The position numbers were made by a program, and so were the translations under genes. From Candidatus Omnitrophota bacterium (GTDB taxonomy: Bacteria > Omnitrophota > Gorgyraeia > Duberdicusellales > 4484-171), in contig JAMWDA010000092.1 of NCBI GenBank assembly GCA_023818995.1, positions 1 to 6,327 on the forward strand: a stretch of DNA of 6,327 nt, given 5' to 3'. Positions 1-5,309 of this stretch are shown here, piece after piece; positions within the stretch are counted from its first letter, which is position 1; every line of letters starts with the position of its first letter. Under the pieces are notes generated by a model, which was given only the letters and a program-made list of their open reading frames with translations, was not told the DNA's origin and ran no database searches.

Positions 1-103
1 TAAATCAAAAATAGTATATCCCCAAGGAGGCTCCATCCCCAGATTTTAATTTTCTTATCTCATTGAATTAGACAAAGTTAGAAAAATTTAAGCTTAATTT
101 TTG

Positions 104-155
104 GGTAATGTCCAGTTTGTGCGGGCTGTCAAAATAAAAATGTCACCTTTAAATA
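104..155. mobile_element. Possible insertion-sequence end (TGTC-rich)
   Basis: The words TGTCCAGTTTGTG, GCTGTCAAAATA and AAATGTCACC follow one another closely, with TGTC starting at 109, 127 and 141. Repeated TGTC-type sites of this style resemble the transposase-binding ends of some DDE insertion sequences as I remember them (IS481/ISNCY-like). No matching opposite end, target duplication or transposase lies in the window. The call rests on resemblance alone; it could be ordinary AT-rich intergenic sequence. Confidence 0.22.
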
Positions 156-156
156 C

Positions 157-200
157 CCATTACACCCGTGGGGTGTAACCATTACGCCTCAGGAGTGTAT
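157..200. repeat. Two adjacent imperfect 22-bp repeats with hairpin potential
   Basis: Copy 1 (157-178) and copy 2 (179-200) are directly adjacent, both begin CCATTAC, and agree at 16 of 22 positions by my count. Copy 1 contains a perfect inverted repeat at 160-178, TTACACCC-GTG-GGGTGTAA. Copy 2 keeps most of this pairing but with wobbles and mismatches. The junction between copies forms another near-inverted repeat (GGTGTAA-CCA-TTACGCC, 172-188). No T-run follows, so it is not a standard intrinsic terminator. It could be a paired protein-binding site or part of a mobile-element end. Confidence 0.6.
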
Positions 201-328
201 GATAAAAAATAAAATCTTTATAGGGTGGCTTGTCCTGTTAGATAATAAACATCCAATAAGATGAAGGCGAGGATAGATAAACTCAGCCGATGGAATTGGC
301 AGGATATAAAGAGAGCAGTGCGAGGAAG

Positions 329-346
329 TCCCGATAATTATCAGGA
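329..346. repeat. Imperfect 18-bp palindrome
   Basis: TCCCGATAATTATCAGGA is self-complementary except for one C/A pair, with a perfect GATAATTATC core at 333-342. It lies in the higher-GC block of the left flank, with no gene nearby that would explain it. A dimeric regulator site or part of an inserted repeat are both possible. Confidence 0.45.
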
Positions 347-410
347 TGTCCAAGCCTGCAACTGTGATTTATTTCTTTAAAGAATTTCTCTCTTTAAGTC
401 TTAAAAATCT

Positions 411-1448
411 CTATTCGTTATCATCTTTCAAGGGTAAATCTCTGAAAGATTGGGCAGGAAGTTTCAAATTAGATTCTTTACGTAATTGAGAGATAAAATT
501 CATATGGTGAGTAAACATCTTTTGACTTTTAACCCAATTACGGTAATTTTCTTTTTCCTCGTTAAATTTTTCCTCCTCTATAGGAAGGAAATCATCTAAT
601 CTAACAATAGCTATACCTTCAGGCACCAAAAATAACCTTTCACTAATCTGATTTTTTTTAAGACTAAATATATCTTGGTAAATATCCTCTTCAAATCCAA
701 AATTTGGAATAGGTTCATTATAGGTAAAATAATCGGTAGTTTTTACTTCTAGATTATATTTTTTAGCTATAGGCTCTAACTCAAATATATTGTTTTCCAT
801 AATTTCTTTAATTAACTTCTTAGCAAAATCTTCTGCTAAAGATTTTTTCTGCTCCCCTTCTTTTTCAAAATTCTTATAGGGTAAAAAAATATAGGATATT
901 TTTGCTTTCTCATTGGTTTTTTTATAAGCTTCTCTCACCTCATCATCGCTAACTTCCACATTTCTTACATACAAATCTATAATCTTTTCACTGATAAGAA
1001 TCATTCTTATATACTCTTCAAAAGTGCGTGGTAATATACCCAAACCATCCTTAGTATACCTCAGATATAACTCTTTATCGAACTTACCATCTACAGAAAA
1101 TATCTTCTCTATAGTTTCTATTACCTCCTTATCGCTAACTGTTACTTTATCTTTCTTTGCTTTCCAAAGAAGAAGGAGGAACTCTAAAGCTTTGCTATCT
1201 AAAATTTCCTGAGTTATTTGTTTAGAAAAATCCCTCCCCATAATTAAACGGTAATATATATTAGAAGCATTCTGATATTTTCTAAATTCTTCCGGACTAA
1301 TGAGCTTACCATCTATAAATATATTAGCGTTTTCTCTCCTTGTTCTGGTAAAAGAAGTAACTCCCCAAAAAAAGAAAGGTGGAACAATTAAAATTATCAG
1401 AATCCAAAAAACAATCTTTACTTGACGACTACGAATTTTTTTAAGCAT
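411..1448 (-). CDS. PpiD/SurA-like inner-membrane-anchored periplasmic chaperone
   Basis: The 345-aa protein has the PpiD/SurA_N layout: a short basic cytoplasmic start (MLKKIRSRQVK), one transmembrane helix at about 12-31, then a periplasmic part. The chaperone-type helical region covers about 43-185, with family-like pieces such as VSDKEV (104-109), a DGKFD turn (120-124) and VSDDEV (166-171). Residues 222-290 align loosely with the parvulin region (IAKKYNLEVKTTDYF, then FSLKKNQIS and EGIAIVRL), but the GGDLG-type parvulin signature is missing, so prolyl isomerase activity is doubtful. The expected role is holding unfolded exported proteins at the inner membrane. The ATG at 1448 fits the family start, yet its best AAGG is 18 nt away; that AAGG is ideally spaced from an out-of-frame ATG at 1459. 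The gene stands apart from the operon to its right. Family is fairly sure; activity is not. Confidence 0.8.
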   Translation of the reverse strand: MLKKIRSRQVKIVFWILIILIVPPFFFWGVTSFTRTRRENANIFIDGKLISPEEFRKYQNASNIYYRLIMGRDFSKQITQEILDSKALEFLLLLWKAKKDKVTVSDKEVIETIEKIFSVDGKFDKELYLRYTKDGLGILPRTFEEYIRMILISEKIIDLYVRNVEVSDDEVREAYKKTNEKAKISYIFLPYKNFEKEGEQKKSLAEDFAKKLIKEIMENNIFELEPIAKKYNLEVKTTDYFTYNEPIPNFGFEEDIYQDIFSLKKNQISERLFLVPEGIAIVRLDDFLPIEEEKFNEEKENYRNWVKSQKMFTHHMNFISQLRKESNLKLPAQSFRDLPLKDDNE

Positions 1449-1565
1449 AACAATAACATAATAATACCTTTTTTATTTTTTTCAATCCTAATTTTTCTAA
1501 TAACCCTCAGAAATATAAAATATAAAGGAACTGTCCTATCAGTAATGGATTTTTTTTGCTATAAA

Positions 1566-1574
1566 TGGTATAAT
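1566..1574 (+). promoter_or_regulatory. Extended -10 promoter for the small exported-protein gene
   Basis: TGG-TATAAT is a perfect -10 hexamer (1569-1574) with the TGn extension. The -35 position holds only TGGATT (1546-1551, spacer 17), a weak match, as is common for extended -10 promoters. Transcription would begin near 1581, almost on the Shine-Dalgarno sequence, giving an untranslated leader of only about 14 nt. Confidence 0.6.
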
Positions 1575-1580
1575 TTATTG

Positions 1581-1586
1581 AGGAGG
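1581..1586 (+). promoter_or_regulatory. Strong ribosome binding site deciding the start at 1595
   Basis: AGGAGG lies 8 nt before the ATG at 1595. This is the best-formed initiation signal on the + strand and is the main reason to accept the short gene that follows as real. Confidence 0.8.
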
Positions 1587-1594
1587 TATTAAAG

Positions 1595-1957
1595 ATGCGA
1601 GTTTTTATAGTCGTTTTATCAATATCTGTGTTACTATTTTTTCCCTTCTCTCTCTATGGGGAAGATAAAAGTAAAGTAGAGGTTACTCCTCAAGAGGAAA
1701 TCTCTGCTAAGAAAATTTTTCTAGATTTTATCAATAAAAAAGCATACGCTGAACCTTTACCTAAGGAAAAAGAACGAAAAATTCTAAGAGAGCGCTGGCA
1801 GGAAATTTTAGGGATGGATATATTTTACCCCTATTTTAAAGCCAAAGAAGTGGAGAACTTGGTAAAGGAAAAAACCAGTATCACCCTTTTTGGATTCAAG
1901 GGAAAAGCTGAGTTTAACGACGATTCTGTAAAATATATATTTAAATTAAAATTTTAG
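1595..1957 (+). CDS. Small exported protein of unknown function
   Basis: The 120-aa protein begins with a signal peptide: MR, a hydrophobic stretch at 3-20, then a likely cut after SLYG (about residue 22). The mature part is charged and mostly helical at 30-70. It continues into GMDIFYPYFKAKEVENLV (73-90) and ends in what looks like beta structure rich in F/K (95-120, ending YIFKLKF). I do not recognise the family. No lipobox cysteine is present, and there is no cysteine in the mature protein. A clear promoter and AGGAGG support expression. It is the only complete + strand gene here, and its TAG (1955-1957) overlaps the TAA of the opposing larC-like gene, so there is no room for a separate terminator between them. 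Likely location is the periplasm or outer membrane. Confidence 0.8.
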   Translation: MRVFIVVLSISVLLFFPFSLYGEDKSKVEVTPQEEISAKKIFLDFINKKAYAEPLPKEKERKILRERWQEILGMDIFYPYFKAKEVENLVKEKTSITLFGFKGKAEFNDDSVKYIFKLKF

Positions 1958-3036
1958 GCTCGTTTTAACCTTTCAAATACCTCAATGATAGGTAAACCAA
2001 ACTTTTGAGATATTCGTTTGCAATCTTCGTATTCGGGAATACATTTGGGATAATTCTTATCTAAGGAAATACGGAATCTTATTTTCCCCCAAGGAGTATT
2101 TTTAGATAAGAATTTATAAGGCAGTTTATCTCGTAAAAAAAATTGATACCTTAAACCAAAAGTAGAAGTGTAATTAAATATAATCCTCTTTACTGGTTCT
2201 AATTTTTCTCTTTCACAGAGAATATTCAAAACAAATCCTGGTCTTGACTTTTTTACTATTACCTGCTCAAGATAAACTTCCTTAGCCCCTTCTTTAAATA
2301 AACTATCAAAGAGTAATTCAAATATCTGAGGATTAACATCATCCAAAGTAGTCTCTATTTTAACCAAGGTGTCCTTATCAAAGTTATGGCTACCACCCAT
2401 ATAAGCTACTAAATAATCATGGGGAGAATAATCTCCATAAGAGATACTAAACTTATCAAAGGATATTACATCTTCTCTTTGTTCCCCATAACTTAAAAGC
2501 AAAGCTGCTGTGGGTGTAATCGATTCGTAACCCAAATCTATAGGTTTAATTAATTTACCTTTCAATATCTCTAAAGTAACTGGCGCTGGTTGAGATAGCG
2601 GTATTGTAGAAAAGAAAAATTTATCCACATTTAGATATTTTAATCCTAAAAAAAATCCTGTAATTTCCAATATAGCATCCGGCTCTCCCAAATGTTCAAA
2701 TTTTAAACTACCCCCTTTAGCTCTATGCACCTTCTTTTCTATTTTAAAAATAAACTCGTATGCCGATAAAACTTTTAGTTTTATATCGTTAGGTAAGTTA
2801 GCCTTGTTTATCAGAGAAACTATCTCTTTATAACTATAGTTGGCAGGAGAATAGGAAAAGTATGCTCTCTTTAATTCAGTGTGAGAAAATTTAATTTCTT
2901 TCTCTTTGATTTTATAATTTATCCCTAAAAGATTAAGATTTTCTACGAGTTTTTTTTTCTTAAAACCTAGTCCTATCAAAGAAGATAAAAGCATATCCCC
3001 ACTGGCTCCTCCTACGATATCAAAATACAAAAACAT
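1954..3036 (-). CDS. larC: LarC-like (DUF111) nickel-insertion protein, short and divergent
   Basis: LarC uses CTP and inserts nickel into the pincer cofactor of lactate racemase and related enzymes. The 360-aa protein has the family landmarks in order: YFDIVGGASGDMLL (4-17), FEHLGEPDAILEITG (113-127), PAPVTLEILKG (150-160), ESITPTAALL (171-180), IETTLDDVNPQ (227-237), KKSRPG (262-267) and PEYEDC (334-339). It departs from the norm in three places. The usual HFHEVG reads KFEHLG. The GSG-x-V-HG-LP loop before PAPAT appears deleted (FFSTIPLSQPAPVT). No His-rich linker is present, which explains the short length (I recall about 380-420 aa as usual). It is the last operon gene; its ATG follows the upstream TAA by one nucleotide, suggesting coupled translation. 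No larA, larB or larE lies in the window, so the client enzyme is unknown. Family is sure; retained nickel chemistry is uncertain. Confidence 0.82.
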   Translation of the reverse strand: MFLYFDIVGGASGDMLLSSLIGLGFKKKKLVENLNLLGINYKIKEKEIKFSHTELKRAYFSYSPANYSYKEIVSLINKANLPNDIKLKVLSAYEFIFKIEKKVHRAKGGSLKFEHLGEPDAILEITGFFLGLKYLNVDKFFFSTIPLSQPAPVTLEILKGKLIKPIDLGYESITPTAALLLSYGEQREDVISFDKFSISYGDYSPHDYLVAYMGGSHNFDKDTLVKIETTLDDVNPQIFELLFDSLFKEGAKEVYLEQVIVKKSRPGFVLNILCEREKLEPVKRIIFNYTSTFGLRYQFFLRDKLPYKFLSKNTPWGKIRFRISLDKNYPKCIPEYEDCKRISQKFGLPIIEVFERLKRA

Positions 3037-3037
3037 A

Positions 3038-3337
3038 TTAATCTTTTAAGATTATATAAAGCAAGATAAGAATTATGAGAGCGGAAATAATGTAGAAATC
3101 GTTAAAATATAAGAATTCTCTTATCTTCTCTTCCCAAGATATTCTGTCTCTACGAACATTAAATTTTTTTTGAATATCTTTTTTTATCCTAAGAATATCT
3201 TCTTTTTTAAATCTTAAAAATTCATTTGCTACTTTAAAATGAGGTATTTTATTAGCGTTGGCTAAATCGATAATCTCTTTTTCTGATATCCCTAAGATTT
3301 GAGATACTTCTCGGGTAGTTAAAAGTTTCTCCTTCAT
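3038..3337 (-). CDS. Excisionase-type HTH protein with C-terminal membrane anchor
   Basis: The 99-aa protein starts with a helix-turn-helix of the HTH_17/excisionase (MerR-like) type at about 4-52: LLTTREVSQILGISEKEI, then NANKIPHFKVANEFLRFKKEDI. A basic, probably helical linker follows (53-76, KKDIQKKFNVRRDR). It ends in one hydrophobic helix at about 81-97 (FYIISALIILILLYIIL) with only KD after it, a tail-anchor arrangement. This would hold a DNA-binding (or protein-binding) head at the inner membrane's cytoplasmic face. It lies 14 nt downstream of a bactofilin that carries the same kind of HTH, and 1 nt upstream of the larC-like gene. Its Shine-Dalgarno sequence is weak, so it may be translated by coupling. 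The domain call is good; function is inferred only. Confidence 0.83.
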   Translation of the reverse strand: MKEKLLTTREVSQILGISEKEIIDLANANKIPHFKVANEFLRFKKEDILRIKKDIQKKFNVRRDRISWEEKIREFLYFNDFYIISALIILILLYIILKD

Positions 3338-3351
3338 AATATTAACTTACT

Positions 3352-3843
3352 TTAACGATTCTGTCCTATCCATGCTTCCACTTCTTTTCGATCAAAAATT
3401 AACTTGTCATTCTCTTTAGTGGCAGAAAGCTTACCAGAATTAACCCACTCTACAATCTTTGTCTCTTCCACAGAAAGATACTCAGCTAACTCTTTAAGCT
3501 CTATTTTTTCTCCTCTCATCTTACATTTACCATTGAAGTTAGCCCCTTCTTGGATAGAAAGTATAGGAGTATCTATATCGGCATTAACCTCTGCTGTTGA
3601 AGTAAGAGAAACTCCTTGGGAGGCTTTAATTTTACCTTTTACGTAGCCGGCAATAACAATCTTTTCTCCTTCAATATCAGCAAAAACTTTAGCATTTTCT
3701 CCAATAGTTAGCACTCCTTTTGTTTTTAAATTCCCCTCAAATCTACCATTTATCCTTAAATTCACGGGATCAGAAAAAACTAAACTTCCTTGCATAGTAG
3801 CATTAACATCTAAAACCCTTTCTTCTTCTCGCCACTTAGCCAT
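3352..3843 (-). CDS. Bactofilin fused to a C-terminal HTH domain
   Basis: Bactofilins polymerise without nucleotide into filaments, often on the inner membrane, and act as scaffolds for shape, cell wall or chromosome organisation. Residues 10-110 form the repeated beta-helix pattern typical of the family: VNATMQGSLVFSDPVNLRI, NGRFEGNLKTKGVLTIGENA, AGYVKGKIKAS, and LSIQEGANFNGKCKM. The usual family tail is a short disordered end. Here residues 114-160 instead read as an HTH_17/excisionase-like domain (IELKELAEYLSVEETKIVEW, then NDKLIFDRKEVEAWI). The next gene has an alignable domain, with ELAEYLSV against EVSQILGI. An AGGAGG 7 nt before the ATG makes this the best translation start in the operon. 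I see no membrane-targeting helix, so the partner protein may supply membrane contact. The bactofilin call is sure; DNA binding is inferred. Confidence 0.9.
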   Translation of the reverse strand: MAKWREEERVLDVNATMQGSLVFSDPVNLRINGRFEGNLKTKGVLTIGENAKVFADIEGEKIVIAGYVKGKIKASQGVSLTSTAEVNADIDTPILSIQEGANFNGKCKMRGEKIELKELAEYLSVEETKIVEWVNSGKLSATKENDKLIFDRKEVEAWIGQNR

Positions 3844-3850
3844 TATAGAA

Positions 3851-3856
3851 CCTCCT
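3851..3856 (-). promoter_or_regulatory. Strong ribosome binding site of the bactofilin gene
   Basis: AGGAGG on the minus strand with a 7-nt spacer to the ATG at 3843. It is the strongest site in the operon, so the bactofilin is probably made in excess over its neighbours, as expected for a polymer subunit. Confidence 0.8.
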
Positions 3857-3861
3857 TCTTA

Positions 3862-4290
3862 TTATTCAATACTCTTCTCTATTTTTTTTAAAAAAGTTAA
3901 TGTAAAAAATACTATGGCGGTAGTAATAATTGCTGCACTTAAAAACCCTAACCCCACTGATAACCCTATAGCTGAACTTACCCAAATAGTTGCTGCTGTA
4001 GTTAAACCTTTTATCTGTTCAGCACTCCGCACTATCGCTCCTGCACCTAAAAATCCTATACCCGTAACTACCCCTGAGGCTATCCTCGCCGGATCAATAT
4101 TAGCGTAAGGGGAGTAAATATCGTAAATATGTAAAGAAACTAACATAATAAGGGTTGAACCTAGGGAAACAAGTATATGTGTTCGTAGCCCAGCGTCTCT
4201 TTTCTTCTTTTCTCTCTCCCAGCCAATAATCCCTCCTAAAATAAAAGATAAAATTATCCTTATCAAAATATCGTTAAGAGTAAGTTTCAT
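3862..4290 (-). CDS. MgtC/SapB-family membrane protein
   Basis: The 142-aa protein is the N-terminal membrane domain of the MgtC/SapB family, with about four hydrophobic segments (8-24, 36-56, 68-88 and 96-135, the last probably two helices). Family motifs are clear: GGIIGWERE (19-27), DAGLRTHILVSLGS (32-45), DPARIASGVVTGIGFLGAGAIV (66-87) and GLTTAATIWVSSAIG (95-109). MgtC proteins are linked to growth in low magnesium and, in Salmonella, to control of the F1Fo ATP synthase. Many relatives in free-living bacteria have no assigned role. The cytoplasmic C-terminal ACT-like domain of long MgtC proteins is missing, as in the short SapB-type members. It lies 18 nt after tsaD with its own AGGGGGTG site. 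The family is sure; a role in magnesium handling is inferred. Confidence 0.9.
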   Translation of the reverse strand: MKLTLNDILIRIILSFILGGIIGWEREKKKRDAGLRTHILVSLGSTLIMLVSLHIYDIYSPYANIDPARIASGVVTGIGFLGAGAIVRSAEQIKGLTTAATIWVSSAIGLSVGLGFLSAAIITTAIVFFTLTFLKKIEKSIE

Positions 4291-4294
4291 TTTT

Positions 4295-4302
4295 CACCCC
4301 CT
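4295..4302 (-). promoter_or_regulatory. Ribosome binding site of the MgtC-family gene
   Basis: AGGGGGTG on the minus strand, 4 nt before the ATG at 4290. It differs from the ideal AGGAGGTG at one position and fills the short gap after the tsaD stop codon. Confidence 0.6.
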
Positions 4303-4308
4303 ATTAAA

Positions 4309-5307
4309 TTACATAGAGAAAGATGAAGCTTCTATTTTAAAACTACTCGTTTTTTTTCTCTTGGTGTATAAGTATGAAGTTAAACCTGCTACCATTGCTC
4401 CATTATCCAAGGAAAAATTACTCGCTGGTAAATAGAGCTTCCAGTTATTCTTTATCGCTTCTGAATTCAACAGTTCTCTTAATCTTCTATTTGCTATTAC
4501 GCCTCCTCCACATACTACACTCTTTATATTAAACCTTTCTGTAGCTAAAGTCAAATTCTCCACTATTGTCTTCACTACCGATTCTTGAAAGGAAGAAAGA
4601 AGTTTAATTTTTATATCTTCGTTAAATAAAGATTTTTTTTCCAACTCCATTTTTTTATAAATAAGAGCTGTCTTTATCCCACTGAAACTGAAATCTAACT
4701 CTATTCTACCACACTTAAATTTAAAATAATCCTTTACCCTATAATCGAATAATCTATCTATATAAACTCCCCCAGGATAACCTAAGCCAAACACTCTTGC
4801 CACTTTATCAAAAACTTCCCCAGCGGCATCGTCACGTGTTTTACCTATACTTTTTATTATATCAAAATCTTTGACTAAAAATAACTCTGTATGTCCTCCC
4901 GAAACAACCAAACCAATAAAGGGTAAAGGTATATTCTGGGAGGTATTTAAAAAAGGAGCAAAAAGATGAGCGTAAAGGTGATTAACTCCTAAGAAAGGTT
5001 TTTTTTTAGCCAAAGCCAATCCTTTAGCAAAATTCATTCCTACAACCAATGCGCCTACTAATCCTGGTTTTACTGTAACTCCGATAACATCTATATCGTT
5101 AAGAGAAACTTTTGCTTCTTTAAGAGCTCTCTGGTAAACTCTATCAATAACTTTTAGGTGGTTTCTTGTAGCTATTTCAGGGATAATTCCCCCATATTTT
5201 TTATGAAATTTAAGCGAGGAAAGGGTTACATTAGAAATAACCTTTCTTTTATTAACTACTGCACAAGAAGTCTCATCGCAAGAGGTCTCTATACCTAAAA
5301 CTAACAT
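4309..5307 (-). CDS. tsaD: tRNA N6-adenosine threonylcarbamoyltransferase TsaD
   Basis: TsaD transfers the threonylcarbamoyl group from TC-AMP to A37 of ANN-decoding tRNAs, working in the cytoplasm with TsaB and TsaE. The 332-aa length is normal. Motifs in order: GIETSCDET (5-13), IPEIATRNH (42-50), NHLYAH (109-114, metal ligands H110 and H114), VSGGHTEL (135-142), DDAAGEVFDKVA (159-170), GLGYPGG (174-180), FSFSGIKTA (206-214), GGGVIANRRLRE (267-278) and DNGAMVAG (301-308, metal ligand D301). Some normally conserved positions differ: the TxGPGLVG loop has K80 instead of G (TVKPGLVG), and the residue before DNGAM is L300 instead of the usual T. The gene starts 2 nt after the recombinase-protease chimera, with only a weak AAAG before it, so it likely depends on translational coupling. 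It is normally essential, which should preserve transcription through the operon. Confidence 0.95.
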   Translation of the reverse strand: MLVLGIETSCDETSCAVVNKRKVISNVTLSSLKFHKKYGGIIPEIATRNHLKVIDRVYQRALKEAKVSLNDIDVIGVTVKPGLVGALVVGMNFAKGLALAKKKPFLGVNHLYAHLFAPFLNTSQNIPLPFIGLVVSGGHTELFLVKDFDIIKSIGKTRDDAAGEVFDKVARVFGLGYPGGVYIDRLFDYRVKDYFKFKCGRIELDFSFSGIKTALIYKKMELEKKSLFNEDIKIKLLSSFQESVVKTIVENLTLATERFNIKSVVCGGGVIANRRLRELLNSEAIKNNWKLYLPASNFSLDNGAMVAGLTSYLYTKRKKTSSFKIEASSFSM

Positions 5308-5309
5308 CT

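Larger units (their letters stand above)
1..410. other. Gene-free left flank, possible mobile-element remnant
   Basis: No reading frame of convincing length or family resemblance is present on either strand. The longest ATG frame on the + strand (261-380, 39 codons) has no Shine-Dalgarno sequence and no recognisable product. The stretch holds a GGAGGCTCC palindrome flanked by two ATCCCC words (20-40), several TGTC words (109, 127, 141, 231, 347), a tandem repeat (157-200) and an imperfect palindrome (329-346). Base composition changes inside it: 301-360 has 28 G/C of 60, against 18 of 60 in a coding line such as 601-660. I read it as intergenic DNA holding the eroded remains of an inserted element, but no transposase is visible, so this is inference. 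Confidence 0.5.
1449..1594. other. Divergent intergenic region between chaperone gene and small exported-protein gene
   Basis: This 146-nt AT-rich spacer must hold the start signals of both flanking genes. The + side has a clear extended -10 and Shine-Dalgarno sequence, listed separately. On the - side I see only TATATT-like words near 1508-1525 without a well-spaced -35 box, so the chaperone gene's promoter cannot be assigned. Confidence 0.6.

Noticed and set aside
318..332. GCGAGGAAGTCCC, similar to the GAGGAAAGTCC signature of RNase P RNA
   Set aside because: One base short of the signature, and the other conserved RNase P regions are not found in the right order nearby.
261..380. 39-codon + strand frame (MKARIDKLSRWNWQ...)
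   Set aside because: No Shine-Dalgarno or promoter, and no recognisable product; kept only as part of the odd high-GC block.
373..405. TTCTTTAAAGAA and TTTAAG-T-CTTAAA inverted repeats just after the chaperone stop codon
   Set aside because: AT-only stems with little or no loop and no following T-run on the minus strand; too weak to call a terminator.
1024..1212. 62-codon + strand frame inside the chaperone gene
   Set aside because: Lies wholly antisense to a well-supported gene, has no ribosome site of note and no family resemblance.
1928..1953. AT-rich inverted stretch just beyond the larC-like stop codon
   Set aside because: It lies within the coding end of the small exported protein and has no GC stem, so a terminator call is not supported.
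3404..3646. 80-codon + strand frame inside the bactofilin gene
   Set aside because: Antisense shadow of the bactofilin; product resembles no family.
3914..4108. 64-codon + strand frame inside the MgtC-family gene
   Set aside because: Antisense shadow; its Ala/Ile-rich composition follows from the membrane protein on the other strand.
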